Source: an uncultured Clostridia bacterium
GTDB taxonomy: Bacteria > Bacillota > Clostridia > TANB77 > CAG-508
Assembly: GCA_948745425.1 (NCBI GenBank)
Contig: CAPZDM010000014.1
Coordinates: 1 to 32,285, forward strand
Length of the DNA: 32,285 bases
Direction of reading: 5' to 3'
The notes under the pieces are model-generated. The model had not been told where the DNA came from. It saw nothing but the letters and a program-made list of their open reading frames with translations, and ran no database searches. Numbering within the stretch: position 1 is the stretch's first letter; each line of letters starts with the position of its first letter. This document shows, piece by piece, positions 7,683 to 15,596 of this stretch. Position numbers and translations under genes: made by a program.

Positions 7683-7823
7683 ATGGAAGAAGAAAAAGTT
7701 GATTTTAATCAAGAACTTGCAGATTTAAATATGCAAGAAAATACTTTTATTGAACCAGACGAAAAAGATGGTATTGGAGAAGTAAAAGAAACAGATGAAT
7801 TTTATCAAGGAGGGAATGAATAA
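7683..7823 (+). CDS. Small acidic phage protein of 46 residues
   Basis: ATG at 7683 is preceded by GGGAGG (7669-7674) at good spacing. The product (MEEEKVDFNQELADLNMQEN at the N-terminus, ending FYQGGNE) is strongly acidic and has no membrane helix. Its stop TAA shares a base with the endolysin ATG at 7823, and the Gly-Gly-Asn-Glu codons supply the endolysin ribosome binding site (AAGGAGGG). No family is recognised. Its place suggests a lysis-cassette regulator or simply a coupling leader. Confidence 0.65.
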   Translation: MEEEKVDFNQELADLNMQENTFIEPDEKDGIGEVKETDEFYQGGNE

Positions 7824-8974
7824 TGTTAGTAACAAAAGTAAATATGCCTTCAAATAAGTACAGTATAAAATGTCCTTATTCAATGAAACCAGAAGGAATA
7901 ACAATTCATAATACAGCCAATGATGTTTCAGCAATGGCAGAAGTATCTTATATGATGAATAATAATAATCAAGTATCATTTCATGAAGCTATAGATGATT
8001 ATAGAGATGTTCAAGGAATAGAGCATAATCGAAATGCTTGGCATGCAGGAGATGGACACGGATTTGGAAATATGAAAACAATAGGAATTGAGATTTGTTA
8101 TTCTAAATCTGGTGGAGAACGATTTGAAAAAGCAGAAAGAAATGCTGCAGAAAGAATTGCTTATTTGATGAAACAATATGGATGGAATCTAGACAACATC
8201 ACAGATACAAGACATACAATAGGAACACATCAAAATAGAAGTGGTAAATATTGCCCACATAGAACTTTAGATATGGGATTAGAAAGATTTTATAATATGA
8301 TTAGGGAAGAATATAGAGAATTAACTGGAGAACAAGCAACAGGTACACCTAATATCGTAGTGAATGAATCCAATAATAATACAGGAAGAAATGTTGGAGA
8401 TGTTGTTACAATTAATGGAGTTTATACTTCTTCATCATCTACAAAAAGATTAAATCCTGCAGTAACAAGTGGTATGATTACAAGAATAATACCAGGAGCA
8501 AGAAACCCTTATTTACTTAATAATGGTAATATAGGCTGGGTAAATGATTCTTGTATATCTTCTTCAGCAAGCTCACAAGCACAAAGCAATGATACAAATG
8601 TAGCACCTTCAATTTCTGTGGGAAGTGTAGTAACATTGTCATCAAATGCTACTAATTATGCAACAGGACAAGTAATACCAAATTGCTACAAGAATAGAAA
8701 TTATACTATTATGCAAGTTGGTAATGGAAAAGTGTTATTAAAAGAATTATATTCTTGGGTATATACTAAAGATTTGGTAGGATATAGTTCTAACACTACA
8801 AATAATATAGTTTCTACTCCGAACAGAAAGTCAAATGAAGAAATTGCAAATGATATAATAAACAAACCAAATTTTGATGGTTGGGGAACAGGAGACACAA
8901 GAAAACAAAAGTTAAGAGATGCAGGATATGATCCAACTATTATTCAAAAAATAATTAATCAAAAATTAAAATAA
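7823..8974 (+). CDS. Phage endolysin: N-acetylmuramoyl-L-alanine amidase with SH3-like and CW_7 wall-binding modules
   Basis: The 383-residue protein has an N-terminal amidase-2/PGRP domain (residues about 10-160) with a zinc-type His in GITIHNTAND (His29), the NAWHAGDGHGFGN block and the YCPHRTLD block near the domain end. Two bacterial SH3-like segments follow (about 185-255 and 265-325). The last about 45 residues (EEIANDIINKPNFDGWGTGD...KLRDAGYDPTIIQKIIN) form a Cpl-7-type CW_7 wall-binding repeat. It cleaves peptidoglycan at the end of infection. A terminator hairpin follows the stop. Confidence 0.93.
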   Translation: MLVTKVNMPSNKYSIKCPYSMKPEGITIHNTANDVSAMAEVSYMMNNNNQVSFHEAIDDYRDVQGIEHNRNAWHAGDGHGFGNMKTIGIEICYSKSGGERFEKAERNAAERIAYLMKQYGWNLDNITDTRHTIGTHQNRSGKYCPHRTLDMGLERFYNMIREEYRELTGEQATGTPNIVVNESNNNTGRNVGDVVTINGVYTSSSSTKRLNPAVTSGMITRIIPGARNPYLLNNGNIGWVNDSCISSSASSQAQSNDTNVAPSISVGSVVTLSSNATNYATGQVIPNCYKNRNYTIMQVGNGKVLLKELYSWVYTKDLVGYSSNTTNNIVSTPNRKSNEEIANDIINKPNFDGWGTGDTRKQKLRDAGYDPTIIQKIINQKLK

Positions 8975-8976
8975 AT

Positions 8977-9012
8977 TAGAGGAGAAATGCTCTCCTCTAT
9001 TGTATACTTTTT
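8977..9012 (+). terminator. Terminator after endolysin
   Basis: TAGAGGAGA (8977-8985) pairs with TCTCCTCTA (8991-8999) around AATGC, followed by a T-rich tract. It also overlaps the stop of the opposite-strand gene at 8997 and so may serve both sides. Confidence 0.75.
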
Positions 9013-9170
9013 AATTTTTGTTGTATATTATTAATAGAACTATAAAGTTCTGAAACAGAAGTATTTAATAAGTCTATATTCTTGATTTCATTAACACAGC
9101 TTTCAACAATATTTTTCTTATTAATCTTCTGTTTCTTTTTACTTTTGTATTCAATTAAAAAATTACTCAT
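8997..9170 (-). CDS. Hypothetical 57-residue basic protein coupled to the XRE repressor
   Basis: The ATG at 9170 overlaps the repressor's TGA (ATGA), so it is translationally coupled to the gene before it on the minus strand. The product begins MSNFLIEYKSKKKQKINKKN, is very basic in the first third, then Ser/Asn/Leu-rich (SVSELYSSINNIQQKL), compatible with a short helical coil. No family is recognised. As the second gene of a two-gene repressor operon, it may modify lysogeny control; this is inferred from context only. Confidence 0.6.
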   Translation of the reverse strand: MSNFLIEYKSKKKQKINKKNIVESCVNEIKNIDLLNTSVSELYSSINNIQQKLKSIQ

Positions 9171-9379
9171 CTTTTTAATTTTTCCTTTCTTACAATAATA
9201 TCTCCAGGTTCACAGCCTAAAATTATGCACATTTTTTCTAGGGTTTCAAAGTGAATAGCTTTTGTTTGATTATCCATAAGATGACTAAGTGATTGATATC
9301 CTCCTTCCATATGCTTTATGAACCAATATTTCGTTTTCTTTTGTTCTTTTAATATTTCATTTATTCGAACATATATCAT
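9167..9379 (-). CDS. XRE/Cro-family helix-turn-helix regulator
   Basis: The start is placed at the ATG 9379 (MIYVRINEILKEQKKTKYWF) because GGGAGGTGAT sits just upstream; the longer frame from 9397 would contain its own ribosome binding site. The 70-residue protein is a single HTH_26/Cro-type domain: KTKYWFIKHMEGGYQSLSHLMD is the recognition region, then HFETLEKMCIILGCEPGDII. It probably represses the divergently transcribed gene(s) at 9513 onward or the prophage lytic promoters. Confidence 0.85.
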   Translation of the reverse strand: MIYVRINEILKEQKKTKYWFIKHMEGGYQSLSHLMDNQTKAIHFETLEKMCIILGCEPGDIIVRKEKLKR

Positions 9380-9469
9380 TTTATCACCTCCCTTCATTAT
9401 AGATATTGTAAAACAAACTATAATTTATTTTAACTGCAACATATTTGACTTAAAGCAGTTATAACTAAT

Positions 9470-9497
9470 TTACAAAATAGATACTTTTTGCTATAAT
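9470..9497 (+). promoter_or_regulatory. Promoter for the 63-residue gene, in the repressor's divergent region
   Basis: TTACAA (9470-9475), 16-bp spacer, then TATAAT (9492-9497). It lies between the repressor start and the gene at 9513, where an operator would be expected. Confidence 0.6.
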
Positions 9498-9512
9498 CAT
9501 ACTGGTGATAGT

Positions 9513-9704
9513 ATGAATGAGGAATTTAAAATGTGTGAGGAAATTATAAAAGAAGTTAGATGGTATATAGAAAGAAAAGATTATGCAGGATTAAGATTAT
9601 ATCTTGACGAAAAGGAAAAAGAAGTGAAAAAAAGTAGAAAAATGTCAAAAAATGTCGAGGCTGAATACATTGATAGTCTAGTGAAAGACCTTGATAATAC
9701 CTAA
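9513..9704 (+). CDS. Hypothetical 63-residue protein, divergent from the XRE repressor
   Basis: The start is preceded by GGTGATAGT and by a promoter whose -10 box is only 16 bp upstream. The product (MNEEFKMCEEIIKEVRWYIE at the N-terminus, ending VEAEYIDSLVKDLDNT) is charged and predicted helical throughout, with no membrane segment. No family is recognised. Its position opposite a Cro-type repressor suggests an early phage regulator or an antirepressor-like protein (inference). Confidence 0.6.
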   Translation: MNEEFKMCEEIIKEVRWYIERKDYAGLRLYLDEKEKEVKKSRKMSKNVEAEYIDSLVKDLDNT

Positions 9705-9716
9705 CAGCTAATATAG

Positions 9717-9745
9717 TTACTTTTATTTACATAATATGGTATAAT
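9717..9745 (+). promoter_or_regulatory. Promoter for the 71-residue gene
   Basis: TTACTT (9717-9722), 17-bp spacer, TATAAT (9740-9745), followed by a short palindrome TAGAGATATCTCTA (9750-9763) and a good ribosome binding site before 9792. The palindrome could be an operator. Confidence 0.6.
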
Positions 9746-9791
9746 ATTTATAGAGATATCTCTAAATATCATTCAAATAGGAGGGATATTT

Positions 9792-10007
9792 ATGAGAAAA
9801 AATGATAAAAATAAACAAATTATTTACAAATTAATGAAAGAATTAAATATTTGTGATATTATAATAATGAAGGTATTAAATAACTATACTATAAAAATAT
9901 ATAGAATAGGTTTTAATGATGCTTTTAATTGGGAAAATCAAAAAAATAATAAAAATAATTCGCGTGGCTGTATTACGGCTGTACAACCACTAAAATCAAA
10001 AGAATGA
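9792..10007 (+). CDS. Hypothetical 71-residue protein at the prophage/chromosome boundary
   Basis: It has its own promoter and an AGGAGGG ribosome binding site. The protein is Lys/Asn/Ile-rich (MRKNDKNKQIIYKLMKELNI), ending SRGCITAVQPLKSKE. The last 60 bp are less AT-rich than the rest and contain the direct repeat GGCTGTA (9966-9972 and 9977-9983). No family is recognised. Confidence 0.5.
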   Translation: MRKNDKNKQIIYKLMKELNICDIIIMKVLNNYTIKIYRIGFNDAFNWENQKNNKNNSRGCITAVQPLKSKE

Positions 10008-10049
10008 AATAAAAAATAAAAAATCTTAAAAATGAATGGAGAGTAAGGA

Positions 10050-10788
10050 TTGAGAAACATTAAACTAACAATTGAATATGATGGAAAAGATTTTAAAGGT
10101 TGGCAAGCTCAACCCAATAAATTAAATATACAAGGAGAGATAGAACAAGCAATACAAAAAATCACAGGTGAAACTGTAGAAATAAACGCATCAGGTAGAA
10201 CAGATGCAGGAGTTCATGCTTTACGGTCAAGTTGCAAACTTTAAGACAAATTCTAATATTCCAATAGAAAAAATACCAATAGCACTAAATACATATTTAA
10301 AAAAGTCAATAAGAATACAAAAAGCAGAAGAGGTAGATGATAGATTTCATAGTAGATTTAATTGTAAAGAAAAAACATATAGATATGTAATAAACAACTC
10401 AGAATATGGAACAGCAATATATAGGAATTTAGAATACTGTTTTCCTGGAAAATTAAATATAAAAGCAATGCAAAAGGCATCAAGATACTTTGAAGGAGAG
10501 CATGACTTTAAAGCATTTAAATCTAGTGGAACATCATCAAAAAGTAGTATAAGGATTATATATAAAGCAAAAGTTATAGAACAAGGAAATAGAATATATA
10601 TAGAATTAACAGGAAATGGATTTCTATATAATATGGTAAGAATAATATCAGGAACACTACTAGAAGTAGGAATAGGCAAAATAAAACCAGAGGAAATTCC
10701 TAAAATAATAGAATCAAAAGATAGAGAGAAAGCTGGAAAAACTTTGCCACCACAAGGGCTATATTTAGTAGAAGTGAAATATCAATAG
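10050..10788 (+). CDS. truA: tRNA pseudouridine(38-40) synthase TruA, read through a +1 shift at CGG 10224
   Basis: The start is TTG at 10050 after GGAGAG. In frame 0 translation stops at 10244 (64 residues). Skipping the C of the in-frame CGG at 10224 turns HAL-RSSCKL into HAL-GQVANFKTNSNIPIE and opens the frame to 10788, total 245 residues, the usual TruA length. SGRTDAGVHA carries the catalytic Asp52, immediately before the shift. Downstream FHSRFNCKEKTYRY, FEGEHDFKAF and GNGFLYNMVRIISGTLLEVG are family signatures. It modifies U38-40 in the tRNA anticodon arm, positions that influence reading-frame maintenance. The gene has no other lesions. Confidence 0.95.
10224..10227 (+). other. Candidate +1 frameshift site CGG-T in truA
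   Basis: Frame 0 reads GCT TTA CGG TCA and stops at 10242. Frame +1 reads TTA (C) GGT CAA GTT GCA AAC, restoring the conserved G-Q-V after the catalytic loop. Confidence 0.75.
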
Positions 10789-10813
10789 ATTTTCAAAATT
10801 AATAATAAACATG

Positions 10814-10848
10814 AAAATCAAGTATTAAATCAACTAATACTTGATTTT
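10814..10848. terminator. Bidirectional terminator between truA and the sortase gene
   Basis: A perfect 14-bp stem (10814-10827 with 10835-10848), AAAATCAAGTATTA against its complement, has an A-run on the left and T-run on the right, so it can work for both convergent genes. It covers the last codons of the sortase gene. Confidence 0.85.
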
Positions 10849-11634
10849 CTTTGCAACAACAACAAAACGTCCATCTTGTGTATGATATGCACATGTAGAA
10901 AGAGTTAATAATTGTTCTCCATATGAAGCATTAACACCAGTATCATAAATAGAGGCCTTTTTTGCATTTGATACAAAATCATTATATTCAGTTTCATTTT
11001 CTGCATTTATAAAAAAGTAATACCTAAACACGCCTGTATCAGACTTATCATATACTCTTGAGCGAAATACTGCTAAGATTTCGTAATCTGCGTCTTCTTG
11101 CAATGTAGAAAAATTAATTATTTTATGTTGTTGATAAAAATTTTGATTTTCATACTGTAATAATCCCTCAAACATTGCACCACTTTTACTCCTGTGACCA
11201 TAAATAAGAAAGTTATCACTTGGTCTTTCAAAACTAACATCTTTATCTAAAAATATAGACCCTCTAGATGAATAAGTTTCCTTATATGTATGGTCTAGAT
11301 AATATATATTATCATTAGCTTGTACAACTGGATAATTAATACTTGTATCAGGGATTTCTATCCATGCCACAACATTTTTATATTGATTATTTAATTCTTC
11401 TAATTTTAGTATTTTTTCTGTTTTTTTCTGTGCTTTAGCTTCTGTATGACTTTGTAATTGTACTTTATCTTTATCACTATCTATATAATCAGCCAAAAAA
11501 TCATAATCTGCATTTTCTAAATATTCTTTATACTCTTTTAACTTTATAGCTATAAATGCAGATATAATTAAAATGCAACATAGTATAATAATACCATATC
11601 TTATAATAATACTATTATTTTTATAAGCTTTCAT
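10834..11634 (-). CDS. srtB: Class B sortase
   Basis: The 266-residue protein has an N-terminal membrane anchor (about residues 11-30, IIRYGIIILCCILIISAFIA) and a class B sortase catalytic domain: WIEIPDTSINYPVVQ near 91, FLIYGHRSKSG with catalytic His147, and LTLSTCAYHTQDGRFVVVAK with catalytic Cys248 and Arg256. The ribosome binding site AAAGGAGTAAC precedes the start. It lies directly downstream of a surface protein with a TPKTG sorting signal, which is probably its dedicated substrate; clostridial class B sortases accept (S/P)PxTG-like motifs rather than only NPQTN (known for the family). Confidence 0.93.
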   Translation of the reverse strand: MKAYKNNSIIIRYGIIILCCILIISAFIAIKLKEYKEYLENADYDFLADYIDSDKDKVQLQSHTEAKAQKKTEKILKLEELNNQYKNVVAWIEIPDTSINYPVVQANDNIYYLDHTYKETYSSRGSIFLDKDVSFERPSDNFLIYGHRSKSGAMFEGLLQYENQNFYQQHKIINFSTLQEDADYEILAVFRSRVYDKSDTGVFRYYFFINAENETEYNDFVSNAKKASIYDTGVNASYGEQLLTLSTCAYHTQDGRFVVVAKKIKY

Positions 11635-11661
11635 TTTTATGTTACTCCTTTTCCCTTTCTA

Positions 11662-11684
11662 AGGGGCACATGTAATGTGCCCCT
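11662..11684. repeat. Small palindromic repeat between surface protein and sortase genes
   Basis: AGGGGCACAT (11662-11671)/ATGTGCCCCT (11675-11684), with loop GTA. On the minus strand it begins TGTAGGGGC, like the copies at 28728, 30845 and 30891. It could attenuate transcription into the sortase gene. Confidence 0.75.
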
Positions 11685-11710
11685 ACATTGAAATTTAAAT
11701 ATTACAAATC

Positions 11711-13033
11711 TTATTTTTTTATTTTACTTGCAATTACAAATCCTACTAATGAGCAGATTAAAGAAGTTATAGCTATAATACTAAATATATTATTTTCCCC
11801 TGTTTTTGGAGTTTCGTCTTTACCTGGTGTTACTGTAGGGATATTTTGTTCTATTGCTTTAAATACAGTTTTTAATTCAGTATTTGCATTTATTGGTGTT
11901 GTTTCTTCAAATACTTCACCAGTATCAGCCTTAACAAAGTGAACAAATTCCTTACCTGCTACATTTTTTATAGCTGGTAATTCAGTTAAATCAGTTAAAG
12001 TTTTTCCTACCTCTAATTCATATCTGTTATCATCTATTGTTACAAATACATATTGTGTAACTGAAAAGTTTGCAAATTCATTTGGATTTGGAATATTTAC
12101 AGTTGCTCCAAGATAAAGATCTACATCAACATCAGTATTATTTCCATTTGTTCCTATTAATTGTCCACCACTTTTACCAATGTATAAATTATTAACAACA
12201 GAACCACCAGTAATATCTAAACTTACTGCTTCAATAGATCCTGTAACACTTGAATCTTCAGTTTCTCCTCCTACATAAAGTTTATCAATAGTTCCACCTA
12301 ATACACGTACATCTGCAAAAGAAACTTCTCCACGATTAACACTTTGTAATAATGCAATTTGGCCATTTCTGATTCTAACATTTGCATTAGTTGTAGTTCC
12401 ATTAGAACCACCAGCAGTAACATAACTCATAGAACCACCATTAATATTAAGATTAGCAGTCTCTGTTGTAGAATATCCTTCACCACCACCATATACGTTA
12501 TATGCTGTACCATTATTTATAGTTACATTTGCATTAGAAACTACAGTTGCGAAATTTGAACCTGTATGTGAACCAGAATCACTATTTGCTAGAACATTTG
12601 CGCCACCACCAGTTACACTACCAGTTACTTTTCCGTTATTAATTATAACCTCTGAATTTGTGACAGAACTTTGGTGAAGACCTCCACCAAATATATTTTT
12701 GACAGTACCACCGTTCATAGTGATTTTAGTACTTGGATAATTAGTTGCATCATGATGAGCTCCACCAAATATGTTTATATCACTAGGAACATTTACAGTT
12801 TTAGTCTCATTTCCATCAAGCCATACAATTTTAGATCCTTGAGCTCCATCGTCTCTTTCTTCAATACTAATATGTGTACCATTCGCGAAAAAGCACTTTT
12901 GAGAACCAAGAGTTATATATCCATTACCATCATCCCCATAAGAAGGTTCAGCAGCTTTTACAACATCTGTAAGAGTAAAAAATGTAAAAAATGCAAAAGC
13001 TAACAATATACTAAATAAAATTTTTCTTTTCAT
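11711..13033 (-). CDS. Cell-wall-anchored beta-helix surface protein with TPKTG sorting signal
   Basis: The 440-residue protein has a signal peptide (MKRKILFSILLAFAFFTFFT, cleavage probably after VVKAAEP) and then a glycine-rich solenoid (about residues 85-290) built from repeats of the form I-x-N-G-x-V-x-N-V-x-GGG (for instance KITMNGGTVKNIFGGG, VTINNGTAYNVYGGG), predicted parallel beta-helix. A more ordinary C-terminal domain follows, then a spacer and TPKTG (408-412), a hydrophobic helix (IFSIIAITSLICSLVGFVIA) and the positive tail KIKK. The ribosome binding site AAAGGAG precedes ATG. It is upstream of, and likely co-transcribed with, the class B sortase. Function on the surface unknown; adhesion is a guess. 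Confidence 0.9.
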   Translation of the reverse strand: MKRKILFSILLAFAFFTFFTLTDVVKAAEPSYGDDGNGYITLGSQKCFFANGTHISIEERDDGAQGSKIVWLDGNETKTVNVPSDINIFGGAHHDATNYPSTKITMNGGTVKNIFGGGLHQSSVTNSEVIINNGKVTGSVTGGGANVLANSDSGSHTGSNFATVVSNANVTINNGTAYNVYGGGEGYSTTETANLNINGGSMSYVTAGGSNGTTTNANVRIRNGQIALLQSVNRGEVSFADVRVLGGTIDKLYVGGETEDSSVTGSIEAVSLDITGGSVVNNLYIGKSGGQLIGTNGNNTDVDVDLYLGATVNIPNPNEFANFSVTQYVFVTIDDNRYELEVGKTLTDLTELPAIKNVAGKEFVHFVKADTGEVFEETTPINANTELKTVFKAIEQNIPTVTPGKDETPKTGENNIFSIIAITSLICSLVGFVIASKIKK

Positions 13034-13153
13034 AATTTTTCTCCTTTAACAAAAATTTTCAATATGAAATCTTAATCATATTAATCCTATTGTTAGCAAT
13101 TTTGAAAATTTATTACTGGCAATACATTACAAAAAATCAAAAAATAAGAATTT

Positions 13154-13202
13154 TGGAAAATGGGACGGTTCTCTTTTCCATTTTTTCGGAAAAAGGGACA
13201 CA
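13154..13202. repeat. REP-like palindromic segment containing GGGACGGTTCTC
   Basis: TGGAAAA (13154-13160) pairs with TTTTCCA (13174-13180) around a GGGACGGTTCTC core, and a second TTTTCC/GGAAAA pairing follows. GGGACGGTTCT-type palindromes are often associated with single-strand Y1 transposases in Clostridia (recalled; no transposase here). The 13034-13469 stretch otherwise contains only the repeat at 13268 and a promoter. Confidence 0.5.
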
Positions 13203-13267
13203 CTTAAATTTGTGTTTGTGGGGATGATTTTATATTTTAAAAATTATACAAAATTATAAATATACGT

Positions 13268-13296
13268 TGTATGGGCGATTACTAATCGCCCATACA
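13268..13296. repeat. Perfect 14-bp palindromic repeat (GGGCGATTA family)
   Basis: TGTATGGGCGATTA (13268-13281), single-base spacer C, TAATCGCCCATACA (13283-13296). It shares the GGGCGATTA..TAATCGCCC core with the copy at 30891-30916. Confidence 0.85.
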
Positions 13297-13382
13297 TTCT
13301 CTACTATTTCTAAATACTGCTCTTGGTCTTTGTAATATTTCTGTAATATGATTAAATTTTCCTGCTAAAAAATCTACATAAA

Positions 13383-13411
13383 TTGACATTTTACTATAAT
13401 TTTGCTAAAAT
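13383..13411 (+). promoter_or_regulatory. Sigma-A promoter for the gene at 13470
   Basis: TTGACA (13383-13388), 17-bp spacer, TAAAAT (13406-13411). Confidence 0.75.
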
Positions 13412-13469
13412 AAAAACCAAAAGTGTAGAATTCACTTAGCAAAAAAATTATGAGAAAAGGAGATGCAGC

Positions 13470-13886
13470 ATGGCAGAAAACAAACTTTATATCTTTGGAG
13501 TTTCAGAAAAGGCACGGTTCTTAGATGAGTTAAGAAATGAATATGGTGGAGGAATTCCATTAAGAGATTTACAGGTTAGATACTTGAAAAAATCTCTTAA
13601 TATACCAATCGAAAAATGCAGATTTACTTCAATCGATGGACTATCCGAGAAGAACGAATTTACAGGTACGATAAAAGAAATAGTACAAAATTACGAAATG
13701 TCAAAAAAAGAATTAAGTACTAAAAAAATCGTAAAATGGTTAGTTAAAATGTTAACAACAGGAGACTGGATACCAGATTTTAATGGAGTAGAAGGCGTGT
13801 CTATTAAATGTGTTCCAATAGATAGAAAAGTTAAAGAATTAGAAGTAAAGACATATTTAGAACAATTGGCCGAAGAAGAGATTTAA
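13470..13886 (+). CDS. Hypothetical 138-residue protein with an in-frame CGG at codon 16
   Basis: It has a strong promoter, an AAAAGGAGATG ribosome binding site and a terminator of its own, so it is a real single-gene unit. The soluble product begins MAENKLYIFGVSEKA, has a YGGGIPLRDLQVRYLKKSLN segment and ends LEQLAEEEI; no family is recognised. Codon 16 (13515-13517) is CGG. Here frame 0 stays open to the end, while the +1 frame meets TAG two codons later. So this CGG must be read as a sense codon, or most ribosomes would make a 17-residue peptide. It is one of two exceptions to the frameshift rule seen elsewhere in the window. Confidence 0.8.
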   Translation: MAENKLYIFGVSEKARFLDELRNEYGGGIPLRDLQVRYLKKSLNIPIEKCRFTSIDGLSEKNEFTGTIKEIVQNYEMSKKELSTKKIVKWLVKMLTTGDWIPDFNGVEGVSIKCVPIDRKVKELEVKTYLEQLAEEEI

Positions 13887-13892
13887 TAATTT

Positions 13893-13926
13893 AAGAAAAT
13901 GGTTGCATGTGCGACCATTTTCTTTT
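13893..13926 (+). terminator. Terminator after the gene at 13470
   Basis: AAGAAAATGGT (13893-13903) pairs with ACCATTTTCTT (13914-13924), a perfect 11-bp stem with a 10-base loop and T-rich end. Confidence 0.8.
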
Positions 13927-14101
13927 GCACATGTGCGACATAAAATAATGTGCACAAATATCAATATATATGTAACAATTTTGAATAAAACGAATATTAT
14001 ATACAAAATCATAATTTTAAGGAAATATGTAAATTTGAAGAAGAATTATACAAATATTCTTTAAATACAAAATTCTCCTTATGAAAGGAATGATATTATA
14101 T

Positions 14102-14464
14102 ATGAATTTATTATTGTTATTATTTGCATTGCCAATTGCAACTATTATACTTGCTAGTGTATTTGAAACTATTTTACACTGTCCAATAAAAGTAGCAGCA
14201 ATATTTTTTGCAATATACTTAGTTGTTACATTTGCATTTTTTGATGCAAACTTCTTAATATTTGCTATTTTATATACAATTCTTGCGTTTATAACTGCCA
14301 TAATTACAAGATTAATATTAAGACTTATAAGAAATGGAAACGATGATGACTGTAATAATGTAACAAATTGTGCTACTGTAAACACTGTAAATACAACTGT
14401 AAATACTCAAAATTTAGATAATAATTCATCTTGTGGATGTAACACTAGATACAGAAGATATTAA
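14102..14464 (+). CDS. Small membrane protein, DUF2651-like, with Asn/Cys-rich tail
   Basis: ATG 14102 follows AAAGGA (14084-14089); an earlier in-frame ATG at 14081 would place that motif inside the gene. The 120-residue protein has three hydrophobic segments (NLLLLLFALPIATIILASVF, KVAAIFFAIYLVVTFAFF, FLIFAILYTILAFITAIITR), resembling DUF2651/YbeF proteins, then a hydrophilic tail rich in Asn, Thr and Cys (DDDCNNVTNCATVNTVNTTV, SSCGCNTRYRRY). Its stop overlaps the convergent ylbJ stop. Function unknown. Confidence 0.7.
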   Translation: MNLLLLLFALPIATIILASVFETILHCPIKVAAIFFAIYLVVTFAFFDANFLIFAILYTILAFITAIITRLILRLIRNGNDDDCNNVTNCATVNTVNTTVNTQNLDNNSSCGCNTRYRRY

Positions 14465-15522
14465 ATTAAATCTAAATTAAAAATTTGAAAATTATGTATT
14501 ATTAAATAAGTGTATAATGCAGCAAAGACACCTTGTAATAATTTTCCCAATATATATGGTTTTATAGATATACCTGATTCAGAAACAATACTAAATACTT
14601 GTAAAACTACAGATATACCACCAAATCCAAGTAAGAAGGCACAAAATACAATATTTACAGAAATTGCTTTTACAGAAATTGAAGATATTATACTTACACC
14701 ATTTGTAAGTTCAATAATACCACTAATAAGCCCTGATGAAAATCTAGAGTCTATATCAAATATTTCTAACAAAGGATTAATTATTCTACAAAGTAAATCT
14801 AAAATTCCACTACTATTAACAACAGATATAATAACACTAAAAAGTACAACAAAGCCACCAATAAGAACTACAGTACGAGTTGCACTAGTAATACTTGCAC
14901 CTAATATTTTGCCTAAACTACTTATATTAGCAGATGAACTAGTATATGTTTTAGAAACATGTTCGGACTTAGATTTATATGATTTATCGTATTTCCAAAA
15001 TCTAAAAACAATACCAACTGTAATACATGCTAGTATATGAGTAAGCAAAAGTAAAAGACCAATTTCAATACTACCGAAAAGGGATATACCAACAGTTCCA
15101 ATTATAAATAAAGGGCCTGAGTTATTAGTAAAAGCTAAAAGACGTTCAGCCTCTAATGCAGTGCAAACACCATCACTTTTAAACTTTGAAACTATTTTTG
15201 CTCCTGTTGGATATCCACTAATTATACCCATAATAAAGGGAAAAGAACCTTCACCAGGTACATTAAATAAAGGTCTCATTAAAAAATTCAAAGCTCTTCC
15301 AAGTATTGGAATTACATTAGTATAACTCAGTAATTCTGTTGCAATGAAAAACGGAAAAAGTGATGGAACAACAGAATTAGCCCATAAGGATAAACCTGTT
15401 TTGGCTGCGGACAAGTTAGAGCCTGAAAACACAACAAGTGATAATGTAAATAAAATAAAAATTATTGATAGTAAATTTCTTCTTACCGAAAATAATATAA
15501 ATTTAAAACTTCTTCTCTTCAT
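14461..15522 (-). CDS. ylbJ: Sporulation integral membrane protein YlbJ
   Basis: The 353-residue multi-spanning membrane protein has the nucleoside-recognition/Gate fold of YlbJ: SLWANSVVPSLFPFFIATEL near residue 45, GIISGYPTGAKIVSKF near 98, LLAFTNNSGPLFIIGTVG near 128, and the C-terminal GLISGIIELTNGVSIIS. YlbJ is needed for spore cortex formation and is a marker of endospore-forming lineages (family knowledge). Length is slightly below the usual about 400. It is transcribed alone on the minus strand. Confidence 0.85.
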   Translation of the reverse strand: MKRRSFKFILFSVRRNLLSIIFILFTLSLVVFSGSNLSAAKTGLSLWANSVVPSLFPFFIATELLSYTNVIPILGRALNFLMRPLFNVPGEGSFPFIMGIISGYPTGAKIVSKFKSDGVCTALEAERLLAFTNNSGPLFIIGTVGISLFGSIEIGLLLLLTHILACITVGIVFRFWKYDKSYKSKSEHVSKTYTSSSANISSLGKILGASITSATRTVVLIGGFVVLFSVIISVVNSSGILDLLCRIINPLLEIFDIDSRFSSGLISGIIELTNGVSIISSISVKAISVNIVFCAFLLGFGGISVVLQVFSIVSESGISIKPYILGKLLQGVFAALYTYLIIHNFQIFNLDLI

Positions 15523-15596
15523 ACTTTAAAATATATTGTAATGTATACCAAAATATGATATACTTCCAGTATATATAAAAAGAAAGGAAAGCAGAA

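Noticed and set aside
9966..9983. Direct repeat GGCTGTA near the prophage end as an attachment site
   Set aside because: Too short, lies inside a putative gene, and no second copy at the other prophage end can be seen in this window.
13282..13389. 35-residue minus-strand frame ending in the palindrome at 13268
   Set aside because: No ribosome binding site, its start overlaps the -35 box of the promoter at 13383, and no family is recognised; possibly a gene remnant.
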